Source: Allobosea vaviloviae | Lineage (GTDB): Bacteria > Pseudomonadota > Alphaproteobacteria > Rhizobiales > Beijerinckiaceae | NCBI RefSeq assembly: GCF_001298265.1 | Contig: NZ_LGSZ01000019.1 | Span: forward strand, 1-64,000 | DNA length: 64,000 nt | Reading direction: 5' to 3' | Shown here: positions 37,307 to 46,667 of the stretch, in pieces | Layout: each line of letters opens with the position of its first letter | Position numbering within the stretch: the stretch's first letter is position 1 | Notes under the pieces: generated by a model | What the model saw: the letters and a program-made list of their open reading frames with translations, nothing else | The model's database searches: none | What the model was told of the DNA's origin: nothing | Translations under genes and position numbers: made by a program

Positions 37307-38569
37307 TTATGTCTTCAGCTCAGTCTTCTTGGCCCGCCGGAAGACGCCGACGAGCTCGATATGAGCGGAATAGCGGAACTGGTCGATGGGCGTGACGCCC
37401 TCCAGCGCATAGCCGCCCGCGATCAGGATCGCGGCGTCGCGTGCGAAGCTGCCGACATCGCAGGAGACATAGACGACCGTGCCGGACTTCGAACCGGCCA
37501 GACGGCGGACCTGCGCCTCCGCACCGGCGCGCGGTGGATCGAGCACGACGGCATCGAAAGCGTTGAGTTCATGCTCCAGCAGCGGGCGGCGGAAGAGATC
37601 GCGGATTTCAGCCGCGATCGGCTTCAGGCCTTGCGTCATCGCCGCGCCGCGCGTCAGCGCCAGGATCGCCGCCTTGTCGCTCTCGACGGCATGGACCTGC
37701 GCGCGCTCGGCGAGCCGGAACGAGAACGGGCCGCAGCCGGCGAAGAGATCGGCCACGCGTTTGACCTTGGGCAGCGCCGCCAGGACGAGGCCGGCGATGG
37801 TCTCCTCGCCTTGCGCCGTCGCCTGCAGGAAGCCGCCGGCGGCGGGCGCGACCATCGCCTTACCCATGCGCTGCTGCGGTGGCCTGCGCTCGACGATGAT
37901 CTCGCCATGCATCGACAGCCGCGCCAGATCGAGCCGCTCGGCAGCCTCGGTCAGGGACAGCCTGAGCTTGTCGCCTGCGGGGCCATGACCGCGAATATCG
38001 ACGTCGAGCCCGGCCTCGGACGCCGTGAGCTGGATGTCGAGCGGCTTGTTGGAGCCGCCGAGGCGGTTGGCGAGAAGCTGCGCCGCCGCCGGCGCGCGGG
38101 CCAGCCCCGGCGCGAGCACCGGGCAGGCAGGCACCGCGATCAGATCATGGCTGCGCGCGGCCATGAATCCGACCAGCATGCCAAGGCCTTCTCGCCTTGC
38201 GTGGAAGGTGACGCGGCGACGCCCGGCGCCGTGGGCATCGACGATCTCGGCGACGGGCGCCTCGACGCCGGCCCGCGCCAGCGCCGTCACGACCTGCCGG
38301 CGCTTCCATTCGCGATAGAGACCTTCCGACATGTGCTGCGCCGCGCAACCGCCGCAGCGGGTAAAGAGCGGGCAGATCGCGGCGACGCGCGAATCGGCCG
38401 GGGTGATGATCTCGACGATCTGGCCGCGGTCGCCGTCGCGCACCGCCCGCACGGTCTCGCCCGGCAGGGCATAAGGCACGAAAACGTCGCCGCCGGGCGC
38501 CTCCGCGATGCCGTCGCCGCGCTGGCCCAGACGGACCACCGAGAGGATTTCATTCATGGCGAGCGTCAT
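37307..38569 (-). CDS. RlmD/TrmA-family RNA (uracil-5-)methyltransferase
   Basis: 420 residues from ATG (MTLAMNEILS); a start four codons later is equally possible. An N-terminal TRAM-like domain, Fe-S cysteines CPLFTRCGGC plus VPACPVL, SAM motif ADLFAGCGPFSFRLAE, VLDPPRAGAEAQ and catalytic YVSCDVGSFARD. Methylates uridine C5 in rRNA or tRNA. The frame stays open upstream but that part is antisense to cysK. Often near tlyA in this order; divergent from cysK across 132 bases. Confidence 0.93.
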   Translation of the reverse strand: MTLAMNEILSVVRLGQRGDGIAEAPGGDVFVPYALPGETVRAVRDGDRGQIVEIITPADSRVAAICPLFTRCGGCAAQHMSEGLYREWKRRQVVTALARAGVEAPVAEIVDAHGAGRRRVTFHARREGLGMLVGFMAARSHDLIAVPACPVLAPGLARAPAAAQLLANRLGGSNKPLDIQLTASEAGLDVDIRGHGPAGDKLRLSLTEAAERLDLARLSMHGEIIVERRPPQQRMGKAMVAPAAGGFLQATAQGEETIAGLVLAALPKVKRVADLFAGCGPFSFRLAERAQVHAVESDKAAILALTRGAAMTQGLKPIAAEIRDLFRRPLLEHELNAFDAVVLDPPRAGAEAQVRRLAGSKSGTVVYVSCDVGSFARDAAILIAGGYALEGVTPIDQFRYSAHIELVGVFRRAKKTELKT

Positions 38570-38701
38570 CGTGGTCGAATTATCTCCGCAGGGGCGATCG
38601 AACGCAGCACATCTTCCGAGCTGATGGCGGGAGCAGGGTTGCTGATGACCTGCTTTCGCGTTTCGCCTATCAGGTTGCAGGCAAACAGGGAAATTTTCGG
38701 C

Positions 38702-39748
38702 ATGACCACCCGCGACGGCGTCATCGAGGCCATCGGCAATACACCCCTGATCAAGCTGAAGCGCGCCTCTCAGGCAACGGGCTGCACCATCCTGGGCAAG
38801 GCCGAGTTCATGAACCCCGGCCAGTCGGTCAAGGACCGCGCCGCGCTCGCCATCATCCGCGACGCTGAAGCGCGTGGCCAGCTTCGGCCCGGCGGGGTGA
38901 TCGTCGAGGGCACGGCCGGGAACACCGGCATCGGCATCGCGCTGGTGGGTAACGCGCTGGGCTATCGCAGCGTGATCGTGATCCCGGAGACGCAGAGCCA
39001 GGAGAAGAAGGACATGCTGCGGCTGGCCGGCGCGACGCTGGTCGAGGTGCCCGCCGTCGGCTACGCCAACCCCAACAATTACGTGAAGGTCTCGGGGCGG
39101 CTCGCGGCGGAACTGGCCAGGACCGAGCCCAACGGCGCGATCTGGGCCAACCAGTTCGACAACACCGCCAACCGCCAGGGCCATATCGAGACGACCGGGC
39201 CCGAAATCTGGGCGCAGACGCAGGGCAAGGTCGACGGCTTCATCTGCGCGGTCGGCACCGGCGGTACACTGGCCGGCACCGGCATCGCGCTCAAGGCCTT
39301 CAACCCGAAGATCACGATCGGGCTGGCCGACCCGATGGGCGCGGCGCTGCATTCCTTCTACACCACCGGCGAGCTCAAATCGGAAGGCTCGTCGATCACC
39401 GAGGGCATCGGCCAGGGCCGGATCACCGCCAATCTGGTGGACGCGCCGATCGACGTCTCCTTCCAGATTCCCGATGCGGAAGCCGTGCAGATCGTCTTCG
39501 ACCTGCTCGAGCATGAGGGGCTTTGCCTCGGCGGCTCGTCGGGCATCAATGTCGCCGGCGCGATCCGGCTGGCCAGGCAGATGGGGCCCGGCCACACCAT
39601 CGTGACGATCCTGTGCGACTATGGCACGCGCTATCAGTCGAAGCTGTTCAACCCGGAGTTCCTGCGCTCGAAGGGCCTGCCGGTGCCGGGCTGGCTGGAG
39701 CGCGACGGGTCGGCGCTGAAGCAGGTCGTGGCAAGCGTGATGGGCTGA
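38702..39748 (+). CDS. cysK: Cysteine synthase A
   Basis: 348 residues from ATG behind AGGGAA. PLP enzyme making cysteine from O-acetylserine and sulfide. IGNTPLIKLKR, NPGQSVKDRAAL with the PLP Lys, EGTAGNTGIGIA (TAGNTG where many have TSGNTG), CAVGTGGTLAGTG and CLGGSSGINVAGA are visible. About 35 residues longer than the classical enzyme at the C-terminus (SKLFNPEFLRSKGLPVPGWL). A MOSC gene follows by 6 bases. Confidence 0.93.
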   Translation: MTTRDGVIEAIGNTPLIKLKRASQATGCTILGKAEFMNPGQSVKDRAALAIIRDAEARGQLRPGGVIVEGTAGNTGIGIALVGNALGYRSVIVIPETQSQEKKDMLRLAGATLVEVPAVGYANPNNYVKVSGRLAAELARTEPNGAIWANQFDNTANRQGHIETTGPEIWAQTQGKVDGFICAVGTGGTLAGTGIALKAFNPKITIGLADPMGAALHSFYTTGELKSEGSSITEGIGQGRITANLVDAPIDVSFQIPDAEAVQIVFDLLEHEGLCLGGSSGINVAGAIRLARQMGPGHTIVTILCDYGTRYQSKLFNPEFLRSKGLPVPGWLERDGSALKQVVASVMG

Positions 39749-39754
39749 GGGGCC

Positions 39755-40258
39755 ATGGCGCTCGACCCCGCCTCACCGCTGGCGCGTCTGCTGGATGCGC
39801 CGATGCGGCCGGGCCACGTCGTCTGGATCGGGCTGCGCCCACTGCGGCGGGCGCCGATTCAGGCACCCGATATGGCGGTGCTCGATCCGGAACACGGCCT
39901 GATCGGCGACCACTACAGCAGCCGCACCGGCGGCGCTCGCCATGTCACGCTGATCCAGGCCGAGCATCTCGCCGCGATCGCAGCCCATCTCGGGCGGGAC
40001 GTTGTCGCGCCGCAGGAGCTTCGCCGCAACATCGTGGTCTCCGGCATCAACCTCGCAGCGCTCAAAGGGCGGCGCTTCGCGCTCGGCAGCGCGGTGCTGG
40101 AAGCGACGGGAGAATGCCATCCCTGCTCGCGAATGGAGGAGATCCTCGGCGCCGGCGGCTACAACGCCGTGCGCGGTCATGGTGGGATCACGGCGCGGGT
40201 GCTGGCTGGTGGGGTGGTGCGACTGGGTGATGGGGTGGTCCGGGAGGACGCTCGTTGA
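39755..40258 (+). CDS. MOSC-domain protein
   Basis: 167 residues. GLIGDHYSSRTGGARHVTLI and ATGECHPCSRMEEILGAGGYNAVRGHGGITARVL are MOSC signatures, including the conserved Cys used to carry sulfur. MOSC domains deliver sulfur to molybdenum cofactor or other targets. The gene is 6 bases after cysK and thus likely linked to cysteine-derived sulfur, though that is inference. Confidence 0.9.
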   Translation: MALDPASPLARLLDAPMRPGHVVWIGLRPLRRAPIQAPDMAVLDPEHGLIGDHYSSRTGGARHVTLIQAEHLAAIAAHLGRDVVAPQELRRNIVVSGINLAALKGRRFALGSAVLEATGECHPCSRMEEILGAGGYNAVRGHGGITARVLAGGVVRLGDGVVREDAR

Positions 40259-40360
40259 CCGCCATCCTGGCTGGGCCGGCCCGGTACACTCGCCCAAGCG
40301 GAGCAAGCGTCACGGGTCTGCGCCTTATCGGCCTCGCGGTTAAATCGCGCCTAGAACCCC

Positions 40361-40558
40361 TTAGGCCGGCCCCTTCCGCTCCAGGCCTTCCTGCATGCGC
40401 AGGAGTTCGTTCAATGCGTCCTGCTGGTCATTGATTCGTGCCGCGATCCGCTCTTCCGAGGCGGCCCCCGACGCGCCTGTCGCCTGCTCGGTCAGATCCT
40501 CGAGGTTGCGACGGGCAAGCGCGATGCGCTCCTCGAGGTTGTCGATGCTCTCGGCCAT
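40361..40558 (-). CDS. Small coiled-coil hypothetical protein
   Basis: 65 residues starting at ATG behind GGAGAAG. Two helical coiled-coil stretches (IDNLEERIALARRNLEDLTE and RINDQQDALNELLRMQEGLE) joined by an Ala/Gly-rich link. No signal peptide. Function unknown. Clear ribosome binding site and charge pattern support a real gene. Confidence 0.72.
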   Translation of the reverse strand: MAESIDNLEERIALARRNLEDLTEQATGASGAASEERIAARINDQQDALNELLRMQEGLERKGPA

Positions 40559-40681
40559 TGGTTCTTCTCCGGCAGTGTCGCGGTCAGGCCGCGACGGACC
40601 ATAGGTCCGGCCGCGCCAAAAGCGAAACCGGCAGGCGGCGGTCAGGGTCAGTTCCGCGGGATCAGGGCCGTGCTTGCGCGG

Positions 40682-41671
40682 TCACAGCCACTTCTTCCAG
40701 CGGAAGAGCATGTAGGGCAGCACGGCGAACAGGATCATCAGCCCGATCGCCATGGGGTAGCCCCACTGCCACTCCAACTCCGGCATCGTCTTGAAGTTCA
40801 TGCCGTAGATCGAGGCGATCAGCGTCGGGGGCATCAGCGCCACGGAGACCACCGAGAACAGCTTGATGATCTTGTTCTGCTCGATCGAGACGAGGCCGAG
40901 CGTGGCGTCGAGCATGAACTGCAGCTTGTTCGACAGGAAGGTCGCGTGTTCCTCGATGGCCTGCACGTCGCGCACGGCCGCGCGCCATTCGGCCGAAAAG
41001 CCGGTCTGGGCCTTCTTGGGCCGGGTGTAGTTTGCCGAGAGGAAGAGCAGCACGCGCTCGACCGAGACCATGCTCTCGCGGACATTGGAGATGATGTGCT
41101 CGTACTGGCCGATCTTCTGGATCACGGCCTGATAGGCGCTGCCCTGTTCGACGTCCTGGCCGCGCCCGGCGAAGATCCGGCGCGAGGCTTCGTCGACCTG
41201 GTCGCCGACGCCGCGCAGCACCTCGGCGGCGCGGTCGACGATGGCCTCGATCAAGCCGTCGAGCACCGCCTCGGGCTGGGTGCCGCAGCCGCCGGGCTTG
41301 GTGGCGCGGTTGAGGAAGATGTTGAAGGCGCCGGGCTCGTCATAACGCACCGTGACCAGGGCCTTCTCGGTCAGGATGAAGGTCACGTCCGCGAGCTTGG
41401 GCACGATGGTCTCGGATTGGCAGATGATGCGCGCGGTCATGTAGTGCGCGCCGTTCTCGGTGTAGATGATCTCCGACGGTTCGAGATCATGCATCTCCTC
41501 GCGCGTCGGGATCGAGATGCCGAGATGCTTCTCGACCCTGGCATCCTCGCCCGCCGTCGGGTTGAGCAGGTCGAGCCAGATTGATTCGGGCGGAAAACCG
41601 TCCTCGGGGCCGATCGCACGGTGGAGGAGCTTGTCGCGCGTAGCCGGGCAAATACCGTGGATCAGCAGCAT
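40682..41671 (-). CDS. corA: Magnesium/cobalt transport protein CorA
   Basis: 329 residues. Long cytoplasmic funnel domain, then two C-terminal transmembrane helices; the first ends in the family GMN motif (IASIYGMNFKTMPELEWQWG) and the second is MAIGLMILFAVLPYMLF before a basic tail FRWKKWL. Takes up Mg2+ and other divalent ions. Confidence 0.95.
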   Translation of the reverse strand: MLLIHGICPATRDKLLHRAIGPEDGFPPESIWLDLLNPTAGEDARVEKHLGISIPTREEMHDLEPSEIIYTENGAHYMTARIICQSETIVPKLADVTFILTEKALVTVRYDEPGAFNIFLNRATKPGGCGTQPEAVLDGLIEAIVDRAAEVLRGVGDQVDEASRRIFAGRGQDVEQGSAYQAVIQKIGQYEHIISNVRESMVSVERVLLFLSANYTRPKKAQTGFSAEWRAAVRDVQAIEEHATFLSNKLQFMLDATLGLVSIEQNKIIKLFSVVSVALMPPTLIASIYGMNFKTMPELEWQWGYPMAIGLMILFAVLPYMLFRWKKWL

Positions 41672-41759
41672 CGGGAGCCTTGAATCGTCGCAGCCGGATC
41701 GGAAGCCGGCAGGAACTCCGATCCGCGGCGCATGTCAAACGGATCACGCGGCCACAGGT

Positions 41760-42611
41760 TCAAGAGGGAATGCTGAAGCGCTCCGGCTGGCAGCCGTCGC
41801 GGTCGGTGAAGCCGTAATCGCGCGCGAGATCGGCAACATGCAGCACCTGCCCGGCATGACGGGCGACCGCCGTGTCCGCGAGCAGCGCCGCGACCGCACG
41901 GCCCGCATAGGCCGGCGTTTCCGAGGCCTCGGTTCCAAGCCCCGCATCGCGGACGCGCTCGGTCAGGACATGGCCGGGCGACAGGCCGAGCGCGGTCACG
42001 CCGAAGGGCTTCAGCTCGTGGCCCATCGCCAGGGTCAGCCGGTGCATCGCCGCCTGGGCCAGGTCGTAGACGACATCGCCGAGATAGCCGCCGGACGTGT
42101 CGAAGCCGACTGTGACGATCAGCCCCTTGCGCATCTGGACCATGGCTGGAGCGACCGCACGCGCCAGCAGCAACTGCGCATAGACGCCGCTTTCGAAACT
42201 CTGGCCGAGCCGCGCCACGGGCCTGCGCCAGAACGGGGCACCGAAGGCCGAGCCGTCAGGATAGCGCTCGCCATCATAGCCCTCATTGCCGCCCCAGACG
42301 GCATCGACGACGCCATCGAGCCGGCCGAAGCGGCGCAGGCACCATGACACCAGCCCATCGACCTCGCGCTCATTGGTATGGTCGCAGCGATAGGGGTGCC
42401 CCTTGCCGCCGGCCGCCTCGACCTCGCGGGCAGCGTCCTCGAAGGTTTCCTGGCGCTGGTCGGTGCGGGGGCCGGCTTCGCTGGAGCGGCCGGTGACAAT
42501 GACGGTCGCGCCGGCCTCGCCGAGCGCCCGGGCGATGCCGCGCCCGAGGCCGCGCGAGGCGCCCGCGACGAGGCAGATTCGGCCTGCGAGCGGGCGATCC
42601 CGCTCGCTCAC
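41760..42611 (-). CDS. SDR-family oxidoreductase
   Basis: 283 residues from GTG, chosen because it overlaps the stop of the acyl-CoA dehydrogenase gene by 4 bases. Rossmann motif CLVAGASRGLGRGIARALGE; DVVYDLAQAAMHRLTLAMGH occupies the catalytic region but with Tyr in a YDLAQAA rather than YxxxK arrangement, so the active site is atypical. Substrate unknown; co-translation with an acyl-CoA dehydrogenase suggests a fatty-acyl or alcohol intermediate. Confidence 0.88.
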   Translation of the reverse strand: MSERDRPLAGRICLVAGASRGLGRGIARALGEAGATVIVTGRSSEAGPRTDQRQETFEDAAREVEAAGGKGHPYRCDHTNEREVDGLVSWCLRRFGRLDGVVDAVWGGNEGYDGERYPDGSAFGAPFWRRPVARLGQSFESGVYAQLLLARAVAPAMVQMRKGLIVTVGFDTSGGYLGDVVYDLAQAAMHRLTLAMGHELKPFGVTALGLSPGHVLTERVRDAGLGTEASETPAYAGRAVAALLADTAVARHAGQVLHVADLARDYGFTDRDGCQPERFSIPS

Positions 42612-44383
42612 GCTGCGAAGACCGCGGCCGCATCCGCGACGGCGCCGGCACCTTCCGTCACCGCAAGCTCCAGCGCCGGCGCCTCCGTGGCAAGGATTTC
42701 GGCAAAGAACCGGGCCGTGGCGAGATCTCCGGTCGGCTTGTCGTCGGCACGCGTTGCCAGCGCCTTGCGGGCGAGACCGGTGCCGCCCTGCGCCAGGGCG
42801 AAGAGCTTGAGATAAGGCGTCGCGCCGGCCAGCACGGCCCCCTGATCGCTGCCTATCGTCGCCAGCATCCATTGCGTCGCGCGCTCCAGCGCATCGACGG
42901 CGGCGCGCAGTCTTGCACCGGTGCGACCGAAACCCGGCGTATTTGCCGCCTCGACCTCCCCGACGACGTCGCGCATCTCCGCGATCAGGCCCGCGACCGC
43001 CTGCCCGCCCGAAAGCGGCAGCTTGCGCAGCACGAGGTCGATCGCCTGGATGCCGTTGGTGCCTTCGTAGATCGTGGCGATGCGGGCATCGCGCAGATGC
43101 TGGGCCGCGCCGGTTTCCTCGATGAAGCCCATGCCGCCATGGACCTGGATGCCGGTGGAGGCGACCTCGACACCGATATCGGTGGCATAGGCCTTGGCGA
43201 TGGGTGTGAGGATCGCGGTGCGTTCGGCCGCCGCCTTGCGCTTCGCCTCGTCGGGCTCGCGCCGCGAACGATCCAGCGCCTCGGCCACCTGATAGGCGAT
43301 GGCGCGCGCGGCTTGCGTCTTGGCGCGCATCTCCATCAGCATGCGGCGGATGTCGGGATGCACGATGATCGGACTCATCGGGGCGCCCTTGGGCGCATCG
43401 AGCGCCGTGCCCTGCTTGCGCTCCTGCGCGAAGGCGAGCGCCTGCTGGTAGGCACGCTCGGCGATGGCGACCCCCTGCAGCGCCACGTTGAGGCGCGCAT
43501 TGTTCATCATCGTGAACATGCAGGCGAGCCCGCGATTTTCCTCGCCAATCAGCCAGCCGATCGCGCCGCCCTTGTCGCCGAAGGCCATCGAGCAGGTCGG
43601 CGAGGCGTGGATGCCGAGCTTGTGCTCGATGCCGGAGCAACGCAGGTCGTTGTGTTCACCCAGCGAGCCGTCGGCGTTGACGAGATATTTCGGAACCAGG
43701 AACAGCGAGATGCCGCGCGTGCCGGCCGGGGCATCGGGCAGGCGCGCCAGCACCAGATGCACGATGTTCTCGGTCATATCGTGCTCGCCATAGGTGATGA
43801 AGATCTTCTGGCCGGTGATGCGGTAGGTGCCGTCGCCGACGGGCTCGGCCTTCGACCGCAGCGCGTTGAGATCGGAACCGGCCTGCGGCTCGGTGAGGTT
43901 CATCGTGCCCATCCACTCGCCGGAGACGAGCTTGGCGAGGTAGGTCTCCTTGAGATGCTCCGAGCCATGGGCGTGCAGCGCCTCGATTGCGCCGACCGTC
44001 AGCAGCGGGCCGAGCGCGAAGGCAAACGCGGCCGAATTCCACATCTCGGTGCAGGCGGATTGCAGCAGCGCCGGCAGGCCCTGCCCGCCATGCTCCTCGG
44101 GCGCGGGCAGCGCGTTCCACCCCGCCTGCGCCCAGGCCGTATAGGCCTCTTTCCAACCCGGCGGCGTGGTGACGACGCCGTCCTTCAGCGTCGAGCCATG
44201 CTTGTCGCCGATCCGGTTGAGCGGCGCGATCACGTCGGAGGCAAATTTCGCGGCTTCGTCGAGCACGGCCTGCGTCATGTCGCCGTCGAGTTCGGGGGTG
44301 AGGCCGTCGGCGATCAGGCGGTCGAGACCGGCGACATGCCGCATCGTGGCGAGGATGTCCTCGACCGGGGCGCGATAGTTCAT
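42608..44383 (-). CDS. Acyl-CoA dehydrogenase, DmdC-like long form
   Basis: 591 residues from ATG behind AGGGAGA. The length and C-terminal extra domain fit the DmdC/FadE-like long subfamily. Visible: GGQGLPALLQSACTEMWNSA, MNLTEPQAGSDLNALRSKA, and IATIYEGTNGIQAIDLVLRK, where the Glu is the likely base. DmdC enzymes oxidise 3-methylmercaptopropionyl-CoA, but close relatives act on other acyl-CoAs, so the substrate is open. A SDR gene overlaps downstream. Confidence 0.92.
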   Translation of the reverse strand: MNYRAPVEDILATMRHVAGLDRLIADGLTPELDGDMTQAVLDEAAKFASDVIAPLNRIGDKHGSTLKDGVVTTPPGWKEAYTAWAQAGWNALPAPEEHGGQGLPALLQSACTEMWNSAAFAFALGPLLTVGAIEALHAHGSEHLKETYLAKLVSGEWMGTMNLTEPQAGSDLNALRSKAEPVGDGTYRITGQKIFITYGEHDMTENIVHLVLARLPDAPAGTRGISLFLVPKYLVNADGSLGEHNDLRCSGIEHKLGIHASPTCSMAFGDKGGAIGWLIGEENRGLACMFTMMNNARLNVALQGVAIAERAYQQALAFAQERKQGTALDAPKGAPMSPIIVHPDIRRMLMEMRAKTQAARAIAYQVAEALDRSRREPDEAKRKAAAERTAILTPIAKAYATDIGVEVASTGIQVHGGMGFIEETGAAQHLRDARIATIYEGTNGIQAIDLVLRKLPLSGGQAVAGLIAEMRDVVGEVEAANTPGFGRTGARLRAAVDALERATQWMLATIGSDQGAVLAGATPYLKLFALAQGGTGLARKALATRADDKPTGDLATARFFAEILATEAPALELAVTEGAGAVADAAAVFAA

Positions 44384-44526
44384 TGGCGTGTCTCCCTGGC
44401 GCCGGATGGGCGGCGGCTCGCGGCTCCGCTGTTCCGGCATCGGCTACTTTTGGCGTTGCCGCGATGGTAGCGAGGAACTATCCCCGACGCCAAGCGCCGA
44501 CGAGGGCGACTTTGGTCAGGCGCAGG

Positions 44527-44550
44527 ATATAGTTTAGTTGTAAACCATAT
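44527..44550. promoter_or_regulatory. Operator-like imperfect palindrome before acyl-CoA dehydrogenase
   Basis: ATATAGTTTA and TAAACCATAT around GTTG, one mismatch pair in 10 bp. It lies between the divergent acyl-CoA dehydrogenase (start 44383) and tsaC-like (start 44590) genes. AT-rich in a GC-rich region, as expected for a TetR-type site at a fatty-acid degradation gene, but no regulator gene is adjacent. Confidence 0.4.
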
Positions 44551-44589
44551 TGCGTCAATCGGGCGGCAGCGCCCGGCGAAGGGTGACCT

Positions 44590-45576
44590 GTGCGGCGAGA
44601 TGAAACCAGGCGCGTGACGGAACGGCTTCGCGCCGATGCCCAGGGCATCGCCCGCGCCGCCGAGTTGCTGCGGCAGGGCCGGCTCGTCGCGCTGCCGACC
44701 GAGACGGTCTATGGGCTGGCCGCCGACGCGACCTCGGGCGAGGCGGTCGCCGGCATCTACGGCGCCAAGGAGCGGCCGAGCTTCAACCCGCTGATCGCGC
44801 ATCTGCCGGATCTCGCGGCCGCGCGCCGGCAAGGCCTGTTCGACGCCAATGCGCTGGCCCTGGCGAAGGCGTTCTGGCCGGGGCCGCTGACGCTGGTGGT
44901 TCCGGTGTCTGGAGGCTGCGAGGTCAGCGAACTGGCGCGGGCGGGGCTGGGCTCGGTTGCGCTGCGCGTTCCCGCGCATCCGGTCGCGCGTGCGATCCTG
45001 CAAGCGGCAGACCGGCCGATCGCCGCACCCTCGGCCAACCGCTCCGGCCGCGTCAGCGCGACCAGCGCCGCTCATGTGCTTGAAGATCTCGACGGGCGGA
45101 TCGACGCCGTGGTCGATGCCGGCCCGACCGAGGTCGGGGTCGAGTCGACGATCGTCGCCTGCCTGGACGGCGCACCACGCCTGCTGCGGCCGGGCGGTGT
45201 GCCGCGCAGCGCAATCGAGGGTGTCATCGGCCGTCCGCTGGTGCTCGCGGGCGAAGCCGGCATGGCGCCGATCTCGCCGGGACTGCTTGCCTCGCACTAC
45301 GCGCCTTCGGCTGGCGTTCGGCTGGACGCGCAGGCGCCACGCCCGGGCGAGGCCTGGCTCGGTTTCGGCCCGGAACCTCATGGCGCAGTCCCCGGCAACC
45401 CCGCCCTCAATCTAAGTGCGACCGGCGATCTCGCGGAGGCGGCCGCGAACCTCTTCGGGCATCTGCGCGCGCTCGATGCGCTGGGCCCTGCGATGATCGC
45501 CGTCGCCGCGATCCCCATGCAGGGGCTGGGAGAGGCGATCAACGACCGGCTTCGGCGTGCGGCTGCGCCACGTTGA
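44590..45576 (+). CDS. L-threonylcarbamoyladenylate synthase (TsaC/Sua5 family)
   Basis: 328 residues from GTG behind GAAGGGTG. Makes the threonylcarbamoyl-AMP used for t6A modification of tRNA. YrdC domain: LPTETVYGLAADATSGEAVA, KERPSFNPLIAHL, PLTLVVPV and AAPSANRSGRVSAT. The C-terminal Sua5 domain (GLLASHYAPSAGVRLD) shows this is the long Sua5 form rather than short TsaC. Confidence 0.94.
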   Translation: MRRDETRRVTERLRADAQGIARAAELLRQGRLVALPTETVYGLAADATSGEAVAGIYGAKERPSFNPLIAHLPDLAAARRQGLFDANALALAKAFWPGPLTLVVPVSGGCEVSELARAGLGSVALRVPAHPVARAILQAADRPIAAPSANRSGRVSATSAAHVLEDLDGRIDAVVDAGPTEVGVESTIVACLDGAPRLLRPGGVPRSAIEGVIGRPLVLAGEAGMAPISPGLLASHYAPSAGVRLDAQAPRPGEAWLGFGPEPHGAVPGNPALNLSATGDLAEAAANLFGHLRALDALGPAMIAVAAIPMQGLGEAINDRLRRAAAPR

Positions 45577-45663
45577 GCGCACACGGCGAGAGCTTCGCCG
45601 ACGCAGCCTTGCATGACCGCAAGATTTCGGCTTGCGTGAGCCCAACCAAAAACAGGACTGACC

Positions 45664-46569
45664 ATGAACCTCGATCTCGCCTGGGACGATTTCCGGCTCG
45701 TCAAGGCGATAGCCGACCATGACGGGCTGACCGGCGCGGCCGCCGCACTTGGCGTCAATCATTCGACCGTGTTCCGCCGCCTGGGCCAGATCGAGGAGCA
45801 GGTCGGCTTGCAGCTCTTCGAGCGCCGCAAGACCGGCTATGTCGCCACCGCAGCCGGCGTCGAGATGGCGGCGCTGGCAGGACGGGTCGAGGAGGATGTC
45901 GCCGCCTTCAGCCGACGCCTCGCCGGGCGCGACGTCGCGCCGTCGGGCGAAGTGCGGGTCACCACGACCGACACGCTCTATCTCAACCTGCTGCTGCCGA
46001 TCTTCGCGGCGTTCCGGACCCTTCACCCGGCGATCCGGCTCGACATCGTGATCGGCAACCAGGCCCTGAACCTCTCGAAGCGGGACGCCGACGTCGCCAT
46101 CCGCGCCAGCGACGCACCGGCCGAGACCTTGGTCGGACGCAGGCTGGCGACGCTGACCTGGGCGATCTATGGCCGGACCGGCGACACCGCAAAGCCGGCC
46201 GAAGGCGAGCCCCCGGCGAGCCTGTTCGCGCGCGACTGGGTCGCGCTCGGGGATCAGCTCGGCCATCTCAAGGCCGCGCGCTATGTCCGCGACAAGGTCG
46301 CGCCCGAACGTATCGCCCTGAAGAGTTCGGCCGTGCTCGGGCTGGCGGAGGCGGTCGAGCAAGGGCTGGGCATCGGCCCCCTGCCCTGCTTCATCGCCGA
46401 CCAGCGGCCGACGCTGGCGCGGCTCCTGCCGCCGGACCCGGATTTCTCCACCGGCCTGTGGATACTGACCCATCCCGACATCCGCAACGCCCCGCGCGTG
46501 CGCGCCTTCATGGATTTCGTCGGTGGCGAACTGGCTAAGAAGCGGGGATTGATCGAGGGGACGGGGTGA
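45664..46569 (+). CDS. LysR-family transcriptional regulator
   Basis: 301 residues. Helix-turn-helix DDFRLVKAIADHDGLTGAAA, LGVNHSTVFRRLGQIEEQVG and FERRKTGY with a substrate-binding domain after residue 90. The N-terminus lacks the classic L(R)Y start. It lies head-to-tail toward, and convergent with, the AcuI-like gene, so control of that gene is possible but not shown. Confidence 0.9.
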   Translation: MNLDLAWDDFRLVKAIADHDGLTGAAAALGVNHSTVFRRLGQIEEQVGLQLFERRKTGYVATAAGVEMAALAGRVEEDVAAFSRRLAGRDVAPSGEVRVTTTDTLYLNLLLPIFAAFRTLHPAIRLDIVIGNQALNLSKRDADVAIRASDAPAETLVGRRLATLTWAIYGRTGDTAKPAEGEPPASLFARDWVALGDQLGHLKAARYVRDKVAPERIALKSSAVLGLAEAVEQGLGIGPLPCFIADQRPTLARLLPPDPDFSTGLWILTHPDIRNAPRVRAFMDFVGGELAKKRGLIEGTG

Positions 46570-46609
46570 GCAGTCGCTGATGTGCTCCGCGGTTGCGTCC
46601 GAACCGCAA

Positions 46610-46638
46610 GGTCATCCCGGGCCTGCCCCAGAATGACC
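46610..46638. repeat. Small intergenic palindrome
   Basis: GGTCATCCCGGG...ATGACC inverted repeat related in core (GTCATCCCGGG) to the block at 49127. Sits between the LysR and AcuI-like stops. Confidence 0.45.
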
Positions 46639-46667
46639 GCACGGCTTTGGGTGAAACCAGAGCGCCC

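Noticed and set aside
37361..38701. N-terminal extension of cysK by about 447 codons
   Set aside because: It reads antisense to the RlmD-like methyltransferase; a clear ribosome binding site and the family start lie at 38702.
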